Shown one piece after another: positions 1-6,023 of a DNA stretch of 8,862 bases. The notes under the pieces are model-generated. The model was given only the letters and a program-made list of their open reading frames with translations, was not told where the DNA came from and ran no database searches. The translations under genes and the position numbers were made by a program. How positions within the stretch are numbered: position 1 is the stretch's first letter; every line of letters starts with the position of its first letter. Origin of the DNA: DATGMB01 sp035293845 (GTDB taxonomy: Bacteria > Acidobacteriota > Terriglobia > Bryobacterales > Bryobacteraceae); the NCBI GenBank assembly GCA_035293845.1, contig DATGMB010000116.1, positions 1-8,862 of the forward strand, given 5' to 3'.

Positions 1-38
1 GAGGAACTCACGACTAAATATTTCAAACGGCTACTCAT
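1..38 (-). CDS. Partial N-terminus of a leftward gene leaving the window (identity unknown)
   Basis: An ATG at 38-36 on the minus strand opens a frame with no stop to the window edge; the visible residues are MSSRLKYLVVSS. A basic start followed by hydrophobic residues suits the beginning of a signal peptide or membrane anchor. Acidobacterial S41 C-terminal processing proteases often begin in a similar way, but 12 residues are far too few to name a family. A TATAAT hexamer (72-77, minus) and an ECF-like GAAC/GTCTAAA pair (92-121) lie upstream, which supports a real gene start. A GGAG is present at 54-57 but is about 15 nt from the ATG, farther than usual. The direction matches the neighbouring operon, from which it is separated by 202 bp. 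Confidence 0.4.
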   Translation of the reverse strand, partial: MSSRLKYLVVSS

Positions 39-71
39 ATGGGTTTTTGGAAGCTCCGGGGGCCTTGATCC

Positions 72-77
72 ATTATA
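72..77 (-). promoter_or_regulatory. Perfect -10 hexamer (TATAAT) ahead of the left-edge frame
   Basis: The minus strand reads TATAAT at 77-72, about 34 nt before the ATG at 38, a sensible distance for a housekeeping promoter with a short leader. The 16-18 nt upstream show no convincing TTGACA-like -35 and there is no extended TGn, so promoter activity is uncertain. The surrounding 110 bp are clearly richer in A+T than the rest of the window, as expected for a promoter region. Confidence 0.35.
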
Positions 78-91
78 CAGATCTACAACTT

Positions 92-121
92 TTTAGACGC
101 GCGCGGGGGAAATTGGGTTCT
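92..121 (-). promoter_or_regulatory. Candidate ECF-type promoter for the left-edge gene
   Basis: Reading the minus strand, GAAC (120-117) is followed after 18 nt by GTCTAAA (98-92). This resembles the ECF/sigma-E pattern GGAACTT-N15..17-TCTAA and parallels the better site ahead of the sigma gene in this window (GAAC-N17-GTCTAC). The flanking G of GGAAC is missing (AGAAC) and the TT after it is CC, so the -35 half is only partial. It lies about 55-80 nt upstream of the ATG at 38. The assignment is inference from motif similarity. Confidence 0.3.
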
Positions 122-209
122 GGGATTGCGGCCGGGTACGCGATGGGCCAGGATGCCTGCCGGACCGCACTTCAGCGACGGTAACCGGGGAACAGGGGCG
201 TCCGCTTCA

Positions 210-228
210 CGATGTATAGGCTACATCG
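210..228. repeat. 7-bp inverted repeat just past the YfiT-family stop
   Basis: CGATGTA (210-216) and TACATCG (222-228) are perfect complements around a 5-nt centre. The element sits 12 nt beyond the TAG at 243-241, in the position of a terminator for the leftward operon. No T-tract follows the stem on the minus strand, so it does not look like a standard intrinsic terminator. It could be an mRNA 3'-end hairpin, or an operator for the leftward gene starting at 38. Confidence 0.45.
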
Positions 229-240
229 CTCGAGCCATTG

Positions 241-762
241 CTACCACCCCATCCGCGCCCGCAGACCCGTAATATGCGCCTCGTGATGCCGGCTGTGCCA
301 GGCGTAAAGGGCCAGGTTCGCGTCGAGCGTCATCACGCCCAGCTCCGGATGCCGGAACGTGCGGGCGAAATCGGACGGCGCAAGGCTCGAGAGCAGCGCC
401 ACCCAGCGCACGTGCAGGCTTTCCAGCAGTTGCAGGGAAGGCTCGACCGGCAGCGTGCGGGCATCGTGCAGGCGCGCCCAGGCGGCCTCGTCATACGGCT
501 TGATCACCGGCTCCGGCTCGGTCAGGGCCAGCCGGAAGCGCACGTAGGAATTCATGTGGCTATCGGGCACGTGGTGGATCACCTGGCGCACGGTCCAGCC
601 GTCCGGGCGGTAGGGAGTATCGAGCTGTGCATCGGTGAGGCCGCGCACGGCTTCGCGGAAACGCGCAGGCGCGGCGGCCAGAGTCGCCACCCAAGCCTCG
701 CGATCCCCGGCGGCCACGGTCTGCGGGCGCTCGAAGCGGCCGATCGGAAACTGAAGGTCCAT
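241..762 (-). CDS. YfiT/DinB-family putative metal-dependent hydrolase (bacillithiol transferase-like)
   Basis: A 173-aa protein of the DinB/YfiT four-helix-bundle superfamily. The N-terminal segment LQFPIGRFERP is typical of YfiT. The three-His metal site is recognisable: the IHHVPDSHMNSY motif at 62-73 (His63/64) and WHSRHHEAHI at 155-164 (His159 and His163, spaced four apart). Bacillus subtilis YfiT (BstA) binds a divalent metal with equivalent histidines, and the family is associated with transfer of bacillithiol to electrophiles such as fosfomycin-type compounds or cumene hydroperoxide products. Whether this organism makes bacillithiol cannot be seen here, so the substrate is unproven. 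The length matches the family. It starts with ATG 12 nt after the stop of the HAD gene, so it is the probable last gene of the operon. The Shine-Dalgarno is weak (GAG in the overlapping TGAGAC), which suggests coupling to the upstream gene. Confidence 0.87.
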   Translation of the reverse strand: MDLQFPIGRFERPQTVAAGDREAWVATLAAAPARFREAVRGLTDAQLDTPYRPDGWTVRQVIHHVPDSHMNSYVRFRLALTEPEPVIKPYDEAAWARLHDARTLPVEPSLQLLESLHVRWVALLSSLAPSDFARTFRHPELGVMTLDANLALYAWHSRHHEAHITGLRARMGW

Positions 763-774
763 TGGTTCAGTGTC

Positions 775-1455
775 TCACGTGCTTGATTTTGAGGCCCGGA
801 GCACCCAGTCCGCCATGTCTTCCATGCGATCGACCAGCAGATCGGGAGCGGGATCGGCGAGGGTTTCGGGCTGGAACCCGTAGGTCACGCCGCAGCAGCG
901 GATTCCGGCATTGCGCGCCGTCTGCACATCGACGGAGCTGTCGCCGACCATCAGCGCGCGGTCCTGGCCGACGCCGGCCTCCTCCATCAGCGTGCGGATT
1001 CCCACCGGGTTTGGCTTTTTGAATTCGAAGCTGTTGCCGCCGTAAACCTGGAAGAAATGGCCGGCTACGCCGAGGCCCTCGACAATCGTGCGGCTCATCC
1101 GCACCGGCTTGTTCGTCAGCACGGCCATGTGCTTGCCGGCCGCGCGGAGGCGGTCGATCGAGTCCCGCACGCCCGGATAGAGCGCCGTATGGTCGAGCAT
1201 GTGCTGGCCGTAATATTCGAGAAAGAATTCGAGCGCTTCCTGCAGCTCCGCTTCGGTCGCCTGCTCGCCCAAAGCGCGCCGGATCAGCACGGGCGCGCCG
1301 TTACCGACATAGCCGTACACCCGCTCGTTGGAGAGCGGCTCCATGCCCATGTGGCGGCGGGTGGCGTTTACGGCGTTCGCCAAGTCGAGCCGCGAATCGA
1401 TAAGTGTACCGTCGAGGTCGAAAATCAGGAGGTCCATGGGCGGGATAACGCCCAT
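775..1455 (-). CDS. HAD-superfamily hydrolase, phosphoglycolate phosphatase (Gph)-like
   Basis: A 226-aa cytoplasmic HAD phosphatase with all four motifs: DLDGT with nucleophile Asp13 and acid/base Asp15, Thr114 in LTNK, Lys147 in KKPNP, and GDSSVD with metal-binding Asp172 and Asp176. The helical cap lies between motifs I and II (about 20-95), as in subfamily IA enzymes such as Gph, which hydrolyses 2-phosphoglycolate; PpaX-like pyrophosphatases share this layout, so the substrate is not fixed. Two ATG starts are possible. The one at 1455 has an AGG about 5 nt upstream. The one at 1437 (MDLLIFDLDGT) matches the usual short N-terminus of the family but has no visible Shine-Dalgarno. The gene lies 42 nt after the 127-aa gene, with a hairpin in the gap, and 12 nt before the YfiT-family gene. 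Confidence 0.9.
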   Translation of the reverse strand: MGVIPPMDLLIFDLDGTLIDSRLDLANAVNATRRHMGMEPLSNERVYGYVGNGAPVLIRRALGEQATEAELQEALEFFLEYYGQHMLDHTALYPGVRDSIDRLRAAGKHMAVLTNKPVRMSRTIVEGLGVAGHFFQVYGGNSFEFKKPNPVGIRTLMEEAGVGQDRALMVGDSSVDVQTARNAGIRCCGVTYGFQPETLADPAPDLLVDRMEDMADWVLRASKSST

Positions 1456-1468
1456 TTTAACCTGTGGC

Positions 1469-1485
1469 GCAGGCCGGCGGCCTGC
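1469..1485. repeat. 7-bp inverted repeat in the gap ahead of the HAD gene
   Basis: GCAGGCC (1469-1475) and GGCCTGC (1479-1485) form a perfect stem around a 3-nt loop, inside the 42-nt gap between two genes of the probable operon. In the minus-strand transcript it ends 13 nt before the HAD ATG at 1455, directly before the ACAGG that could serve as ribosome-binding site. There is no T-run after it, so it is not a typical terminator. It may affect translation or mRNA stability of the distal genes. Confidence 0.45.
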
Positions 1486-1497
1486 AAGCGAGTGACG

Positions 1498-1881
1498 CTA
1501 CGCGCCGGCAGCGGCCATCTGCCGCGACATGCTTTGTGCGAAGAGATAAATGGTGAACAGCGGCTTCGGGTCGCCCTTACCCCAGCGGTTGACCTGCCAT
1601 TTCGCGCACAGATACCGCACCTCGGGGTGTTCGGAAAGATCGATTAGAATCTGGTAAGTGCCGCAATAGAATTTCTGCGGGAACGAAGCCAGCGGCTTGC
1701 TTCCCCACTGGGCGCCATCGGCCGAGCCCCAGATCGAAACATCGATGCTTTCCTGTTCGATGATTCGTGTGATTCCCAGGGTGATAATCAACGTGTCAGC
1801 CGGTTCATCCCCTAGGTAGATTTCAGCGCCCGTTCCGGCTTCCCGGACGGTGGTTTCCTGCAATAAAAACTGTGGAAGCAT
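1498..1881 (-). CDS. Uncharacterised 127-aa cytoplasmic protein with predicted beta-rich core
   Basis: I do not recognise a named family. The protein has no signal peptide or membrane segment. The pattern of short hydrophobic strands separated by turns (LIITLGITRII 31-41, DVSIWGSADGAQWG 47-60, FYCGTYQILIDLS 71-83, VRYLCAKWQVNRWG 88-101, PLFTIYLFAQS 107-117) suggests a beta-sandwich, loosely like discoidin/jelly-roll proteins, in which 'SADGxxW' and 'vRYLrakw' patterns recur. That resemblance is inference. There are two Cys (73, 92) and several Trp. It starts with ATG, preceded by a purine-rich GGGGGAAAG that may act as ribosome-binding site, 32 nt after the aminotransferase stop. Tight placement between the aminotransferase and HAD genes argues that it is a real member of the operon. 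Confidence 0.8.
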   Translation of the reverse strand: MLPQFLLQETTVREAGTGAEIYLGDEPADTLIITLGITRIIEQESIDVSIWGSADGAQWGSKPLASFPQKFYCGTYQILIDLSEHPEVRYLCAKWQVNRWGKGDPKPLFTIYLFAQSMSRQMAAAGA

Positions 1882-1913
1882 ATCAGCTTTCCCCCGGGCC
1901 GGCCAGCATCCGG

Positions 1914-3101
1914 TCAGCGAGAATTCAGTTTTAACAGGTGGCGCCGAGCCAATTCCAGCGTCTCATATTTCTTACAAAAACAAAAGCGAACCTGCTGCGA
2001 TCCGCCCGCCGCCTGTGAATAAAAGCTCGAACCGGGGACTGCGGCAACGCCCAGTGTTTCGATCAGATAACGAACGCACGCCACGTCATCGGTAAAGTTG
2101 AGCGGCGACATATCAGCCATTACGTAGTAAGCGCCCGCAGGGGCAGTGCAGCGGATGCCCACAGCGCGCAGGGTCTCCAGAAAATGGGAGCGGCGGCCGG
2201 CGTATTCGGCCGCTAGCGATGCGTAATATTCGTCCCCGAGCGCCAGCGCGACCGCCCCTGCCTCCTGCAGTGGAGCGGCGGCGCCCACCGTGAGGAAGTC
2301 GTGAACCTTGCGGATCGAATCGCTCAGATCGGGCGGCGCCAGCACCCAGCCCACGCGCCAGCCGGTCACCCCGTACGTCTTGCTCATGCTGTTGACGAGA
2401 ATCGACCGCTCGCGCATGCCGGGCAGCGAGGCGATGGGCACGTGGACGGCGCCGTCGTACAGAATGTGCTCGTAAATCTCGTCGGTAATGGCGAGTACGT
2501 CGAACTCCCGGCACAGCCCGGCGATGGTTTCGAGCTCCCCGCGCGTGAACACCTTGCCGGTGGGATTGTTCGGCGAGTTGACGATGATGGCCTTGGTGCG
2601 GGGCGAAAACGCACGCCGGAGCTCCTCGGGATCGAACGTCCACTCCGGGCCATACAGGCGCACGTAGCGCACTTCGGCGCCGCAAAGCTGGGAATCGGGG
2701 CCGTAATTCTCGTAGAAGGGCTCGAACTGAATGATCTCGTCGCCCGGATCAATCACGGCCATCAGGGACGCGATCATGCCCTCCGTAGCCCCGCAGCAGA
2801 CTGTAATTTCACGCTCCGGGTCGTAATCCATCGCGTAAGTGCGGCGGTACTTCCCCGCGATGGCATTGCGCAGCGACCGCGAGCCCCAGGTGATCGCGTA
2901 CTGGTTGATGTCCCGTGCGATCGCATCCGCGGCGGCCTCTTTGAGCACGGCGGGGGCGGGAAAATCGGGAAATCCCTGCGCCAGGTTGATGGCGCCGTGC
3001 TGCATGGCGAGCCGCGTCATTTCGCGGATCACCGATTCGGTGAACCTCTCAATGCGACGGCTGCGAAACCGGGGGCGTAGGACCGTTGTGGTGGAAGGCA
3101 C
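1914..3101 (-). CDS. Class I/II pyridoxal-phosphate aminotransferase
   Basis: A 395-aa fold-type I aminotransferase. Visible landmarks: INLAQGFPDFPAP at 38-50 (substrate loop, as in kynurenine/methionine aminotransferases), GATEG at 104-108 for the cofactor phosphate, SPNNPTGKV at 176-184 with Asn179, DEIYEH at 207-212 with Asp207 and Tyr210, SMSKTYGVTGWRVGW at 238-252 with Schiff-base Lys241, and Arg372 in VRFCFCK for the substrate carboxylate. It moves an amino group between an amino acid and a 2-oxo acid. The QGFPDFP signature is closest to the kynurenine/glutamine-transaminase-K/YbdL type, but aspartate or methionine specificity cannot be excluded. The start is GTG at 3101; the next possible start (GTG at codon 24) or the ATG at codon 28 would cut into the conserved FTESVIREM stretch. 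This start overlaps the upstream gene by 53 bp, and no clear Shine-Dalgarno is seen, so translation may depend on the upstream gene. Confidence 0.95.
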   Translation of the reverse strand: MPSTTTVLRPRFRSRRIERFTESVIREMTRLAMQHGAINLAQGFPDFPAPAVLKEAAADAIARDINQYAITWGSRSLRNAIAGKYRRTYAMDYDPEREITVCCGATEGMIASLMAVIDPGDEIIQFEPFYENYGPDSQLCGAEVRYVRLYGPEWTFDPEELRRAFSPRTKAIIVNSPNNPTGKVFTRGELETIAGLCREFDVLAITDEIYEHILYDGAVHVPIASLPGMRERSILVNSMSKTYGVTGWRVGWVLAPPDLSDSIRKVHDFLTVGAAAPLQEAGAVALALGDEYYASLAAEYAGRRSHFLETLRAVGIRCTAPAGAYYVMADMSPLNFTDDVACVRYLIETLGVAAVPGSSFYSQAAGGSQQVRFCFCKKYETLELARRHLLKLNSR

Positions 3102-3822
3102 CAGAAGAGGATATCAAAGGCGAGCCGGCAGGTGCGCCGGGGGCAGCATTCGAGCCGAACTGCACGATGCGGTCGACAATCATGCGGTCGCCGCGAATCC
3201 AGCCCTTCAGCTCGACCTGCGGCTTGAAACCGGGGGCCTGGCCGTTCAGCATGGCGCGCCCCTGCGGGTCGCTCAGTACGGCCTGCGAGGCGAACGTATT
3301 GCCGCCCTCATCCAGGTTCAGCAGCCGTCCCTCTTTGGTGACGATCGCGTAGGCATGGGTCGCGGAGGTGACCGCGCATTCCGGGCTCTCCTGCCGGGTG
3401 ATGATGTCACGGCCGATAAAGCCGGTGATCTCCGGGCGCTCGTTCGCTACCACTTCGCCGCCGACGCTCACGCCGCCCGCCGTGACGGCGCCTTGCGCGG
3501 GCGGCTGATTCTGCGCCGCATTCGGCGGCTGGGCCGGCATCTCCGCCGCCAGCGGCGGCGGCGGCGCGGCGAGGTTGGCGGCCGTGCGGTCCTGGCAGCC
3601 GGCATCGATCAGGGTGCCCTGGAGGGTGAAGGCGTTCTCCGGCAGCATGGGCTGCGAGCCGAGGCGGCCGCGATCGATCGATTCGAGCGAATCCTGCACC
3701 GGCACCTGGCCGCGCGTCCTCACCATGTTCTCCTTGGCGGTCCGCTGCGGAAGCACAGTGCGAACCGCGAAGATGACGACGATCGTGATTGCCAGGATGA
3801 AGGCCAACGCCAGAGCTTTCAT
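3049..3822 (-). CDS. Membrane-anchored protein of unknown function with a Pro/Ala-rich insert
   Basis: A 257-aa protein with a hydrophobic N-terminal segment (residues 2-20) that should act as an uncleaved anchor or signal, placing the rest outside the membrane. Residues 66-83 (FTLQGTLIDAGCQDRTAA) and 147-220 (PECAVTSATHAYAIVTK, GRLLNLDEGGN, LKGWIRGDRMIVDRIV) together resemble a small beta-barrel domain common in acidobacterial exported proteins, in which 'GxLxDxxC', 'Cav...aivtkdGk', 'fDxxGN' and 'GxxxGdxixVxxI' recur. Between the halves lies a low-complexity Pro/Ala/Gln/Gly stretch (about 84-123). The only Cys are 76 and 149, one on each side, so a disulfide is possible. The C-terminal tail (224-257) is low-complexity Gly/Pro/Ser, and its last codons overlap the aminotransferase start. 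The gene is 47 nt after rsmA. Function unknown. Confidence 0.8.
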   Translation of the reverse strand: MKALALAFILAITIVVIFAVRTVLPQRTAKENMVRTRGQVPVQDSLESIDRGRLGSQPMLPENAFTLQGTLIDAGCQDRTAANLAAPPPPLAAEMPAQPPNAAQNQPPAQGAVTAGGVSVGGEVVANERPEITGFIGRDIITRQESPECAVTSATHAYAIVTKEGRLLNLDEGGNTFASQAVLSDPQGRAMLNGQAPGFKPQVELKGWIRGDRMIVDRIVQFGSNAAPGAPAGSPLISSSGAFHHNGPTPPVSQPSH

Positions 3823-3869
3823 ACCTGTATCGATGCAATCGGGGCTCCAGCGGCCCGGCGCGCGCGCGT

Positions 3870-4604
3870 TTACGATTCGGGCGCCCGTAGTCTGCCGTAC
3901 ATCTCGAGAAGCTGTTCGAGGCTGAGCTGTTCGGCGCGGCTGCCGGCCTCCGGCCAGCCGCCGATGCGCTCCTTGCCGTAGACCTCCGCCAGATTGTTAC
4001 GGATAGTCTTTCGCTTGTGCCGGAAGCACAGGCCGGCAAAGCGCAGGAAATCCTCGGGATCGTCCACCGGGCACGGGCGCGGATCGAGCCGCACGACCGC
4101 GGAATCCACCTTGGGCGGCGGGTGAAACGCCGAGGGCTTCACTTCGAACAGCTTGCGGGCGTGCGCAAATAGTGCGGTTTCAACCGTCAGAAATCCGTAA
4201 TCGCGGCTGCCGGGTTGCGCGGCAAGCCGGTCGGCCACTTCCTTCTGCACCAGCAGCACGGCACGGCGGAAGCCGGCGCGCAGCACCCGTTCGACAATCG
4301 GCGAGGTGATGTAATACGGCAGGTTGCCCGCGATCACCGCGGGCCCCCACTGCCCCAGCTCCGTGGCCAGAACGTCGGCCTCGACCACTTCGGCGGCGGA
4401 GCGTTCGCGCAGCAGGGTGGCCAGGTACGGATCGAGCTCGATGGCCACCACGCGGTCCGCGCGGTCGAGGAGCTTTGCCGTTAAAGCGCCGCGGCCCGGG
4501 CCGATCTCAATGACCAACGGCTCGCGCTGCGGGCACGCGGCGGCGGCGATGCGCTCGAGGATGGATCCCTTGATGAGGAAGTGCTGGCCGAGGCGTTGCG
4601 GCAC
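3870..4604 (-). CDS. rsmA: 16S rRNA (adenine1518-N6/adenine1519-N6)-dimethyltransferase RsmA (KsgA)
   Basis: RsmA dimethylates two adjacent adenines in the 3'-terminal hairpin of 16S rRNA using S-adenosylmethionine, a late step in 30S subunit maturation; its loss gives kasugamycin resistance. The 244-aa sequence shows the family N-terminus RLGQHFL (4-10), SAM-binding motif I EIGPGRGALT (33-42), the acidic Glu56 in AIELD, Asp77 in EADVL, the catalytic NLPYYITSP (94-102) and FHPPPKVDSAVVRL (160-173) with the C-terminal RHKRKTIRNNL (195-205). It is slightly shorter than the usual 260-270 aa, mostly in the C-terminal domain, but no key motif is missing. The start is GTG at 4604, which shares one base with the anti-sigma stop (TAGTG), so it is probably translationally coupled. 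Cotranscription with an ECF sigma system is unusual for this housekeeping gene. Confidence 0.97.
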   Translation of the reverse strand: MPQRLGQHFLIKGSILERIAAAACPQREPLVIEIGPGRGALTAKLLDRADRVVAIELDPYLATLLRERSAAEVVEADVLATELGQWGPAVIAGNLPYYITSPIVERVLRAGFRRAVLLVQKEVADRLAAQPGSRDYGFLTVETALFAHARKLFEVKPSAFHPPPKVDSAVVRLDPRPCPVDDPEDFLRFAGLCFRHKRKTIRNNLAEVYGKERIGGWPEAGSRAEQLSLEQLLEMYGRLRAPES

Positions 4605-5338
4605 TAACTGCGCACGCGAATCGGCGGCGTATGGACGTTGCGGATTTGCACGGCGCGAACCTTGCCCAGCGTCGGCACGCCCATATTCGTCGCGGGGCTG
4701 AACTGCCCGAACATGATGATGTTGGTGAGATCGGGCGTGAGCTCGCCGCGCTCGACGGTCCAGTCGCAGACCCGGCCGTTCTCATCGATAATCAGGTCGA
4801 CCACGTTGGCGGCGTCCGGGATCGAGGCATCGGCGCGTTGGATCCACGGCGGATTCTCGGATTCTCCCGGCAGATAGCGGCCGGTCGGGGACTGCGCCAC
4901 CACTTCGCCGTTCGGCGGCGTGAAGAACACCTGGTCGGCGAAGGCGTGCTGGAACGTCAGGCTGGGAATGACGAGGCCGAAGATCATCAGTGAAGAGATC
5001 AGCGCTCCGGCGAACGGGAACGCCAGCGGACGCATGAGATTGTCGAACGCGAGACTGAGGCGGTCCGACCAGTACCGCGCCCAACCCCGCCAATCGGCGC
5101 GGGCGCGCCGGCGCGACTGCTCGTGAGACGCGAGCACACGCAGCCTGGCCGTGAGCGCCGCCGGAACCGGCGGCCGGCTCATCTGGCGCACCGCGCGGCG
5201 GACACTTTCCAGGGATTCCCGATACGCGCTGCAGTCGCGGCAGGAGGCCATGTGCGCCGACACATGCTCCCGCTCCGCACTCGGGAGTTGTCCATCCACG
5301 AATGAAGAGATCCGTTCTTGCAGTTTTTCACAGCTCAT
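4604..5338 (-). CDS. Zinc-finger (ZAS) transmembrane anti-sigma factor
   Basis: A 244-aa protein. The N-terminal cytoplasmic domain (1-60) is a zinc-binding anti-sigma (zf-HC2/ZAS) domain with HMASCRDC at 29-36, i.e. His29-X3-Cys33-X2-Cys36, plus Cys3. It should bind the sigma factor encoded just upstream and keep it from RNA polymerase. One membrane helix is predicted at about 107-127 (FPFAGALISSLMIFGLVIP). The 115-residue exported C-terminal part has VVDLIIDENGRVCDWTVERG (179-198) and FSPATNMGVPTLGKV (213-227), which resembles the TonB C-terminal fold (VxxxvdxxGrV...F.Pa...G.P); this would be the sensory part, though that is inference. ATG start 3 nt after the sigma stop; the TAG stop overlaps the rsmA GTG by one base. 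No protease-cleavage site can be identified by eye. Confidence 0.92.
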   Translation of the reverse strand: MSCEKLQERISSFVDGQLPSAEREHVSAHMASCRDCSAYRESLESVRRAVRQMSRPPVPAALTARLRVLASHEQSRRRARADWRGWARYWSDRLSLAFDNLMRPLAFPFAGALISSLMIFGLVIPSLTFQHAFADQVFFTPPNGEVVAQSPTGRYLPGESENPPWIQRADASIPDAANVVDLIIDENGRVCDWTVERGELTPDLTNIIMFGQFSPATNMGVPTLGKVRAVQIRNVHTPPIRVRS

Positions 5339-5341
5339 AGT

Positions 5342-6004
5342 TCACTCTGCCGTCTTGGGCACCAACCGCAGCGCCGGCCGGCTCTCCAGGCTGCCTGCCA
5401 GTTGCTCCCGCAGGGCTTCGCGCCCCCGCAGGATGCGTGACTTCACCGTTCCCAGCGAAACGCCGAGAACCTCCGCCACCTCTTCGTAGCTGAGGTCCGC
5501 GATGTCCCGCAACACCACCGCCTCGCGGAAGACCGGGTTGATCTTCGCGAGCGCGGCTTCGATCATGACGTGCTGTTCGCCGTCGAACGCCACGTCGAAC
5601 GGCGAGCGGCCGCCGTCCGCAATCGTCTCCTTCCAGTTGAGAGTTTCTTCGGGGCCGCAGTCGAGCTCCACCTCGCGCCGGCGATGGCGGAAAAACCAGC
5701 GCCGCGCGTTGTGGGCCTCGTTGACCGTGATGCGGTAAATCCAGGTTTTGAGCGTGCTCTGGCCGCGGAAGCTCCCGATGTTCCGGAAGACCTTGAGGAA
5801 GACTTCCTGCGCTACATCGCAGGCGTCCTGCTGGTCGTTCAGCAGCCGCAGCGCCAGCGTATATACGGGCTGCTGGAAACGGGCGATCAGTTCCTCGTAG
5901 GCCCGCTCGCTGCCGGTCCGCAAAGCCTCCACCAGGCGCAGATCTTCTGCATCCGCGCCGGCCTCCACCCGCTCGGCAATTAATTCCAGAATTGAGGTGG
6001 CCAA
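5342..6004 (-). CDS. ECF (sigma-70 group 4) RNA polymerase sigma factor
   Basis: With the start chosen here the protein has 220 aa. The sigma-2 domain (about 34-100) contains ELIARFQQPVYTLALRLL, DACDVAQEVFLKVFRNIGSF and TLKTWIYRITVNEAHNARRW; the sigma-4 domain (about 148-200) contains LAKINPVFREAVVLRDIADLSYEEVAEVLGVS-type residues and the helix-turn-helix GTVKSRILRGREALREQL. There is no sigma-3, as expected for ECF factors. The frame is open up to a TTG at 6064, but that TTG sits at or before the start site predicted from the ECF-type promoter at 6068-6096. The TTG at 6004 has GTGAGG six bases upstream and gives a normal ECF length; a GTG at 6016 is also possible. The next gene is its likely anti-sigma, 3 nt away. 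A GGAACTT-N16-TCTACT promoter suggests self-activation. Confidence 0.93.
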   Translation of the reverse strand: MATSILELIAERVEAGADAEDLRLVEALRTGSERAYEELIARFQQPVYTLALRLLNDQQDACDVAQEVFLKVFRNIGSFRGQSTLKTWIYRITVNEAHNARRWFFRHRRREVELDCGPEETLNWKETIADGGRSPFDVAFDGEQHVMIEAALAKINPVFREAVVLRDIADLSYEEVAEVLGVSLGTVKSRILRGREALREQLAGSLESRPALRLVPKTAE

Positions 6005-6010
6005 GGGCAG

Positions 6011-6016
6011 CCTCAC
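6011..6016 (-). promoter_or_regulatory. Ribosome-binding site deciding the sigma-factor start
   Basis: GTGAGG on the minus strand lies six bases (CTGCCC) before the TTG at 6004. Neither the TTG at 6064 nor the GTG at 6016 has a comparably placed purine-rich site (the GTG has an AGG about nine bases away). This supports 6004 as the start. Confidence 0.5.
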
Positions 6017-6023
6017 AGTCGTC

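Noticed and set aside
2839..3981. 380-aa open frame on the plus strand
   Set aside because: It runs opposite the aminotransferase, the membrane-anchored protein and the rsmA 3' end, all of which have clear family or structural features; the translation shows none.
3407..4039. 210-aa minus-strand frame spanning the rsmA end and the next gene
   Set aside because: Arg/Ala-rich shadow translation crossing two real genes; it does not extend or replace either and shows no sign of a frameshift in rsmA.
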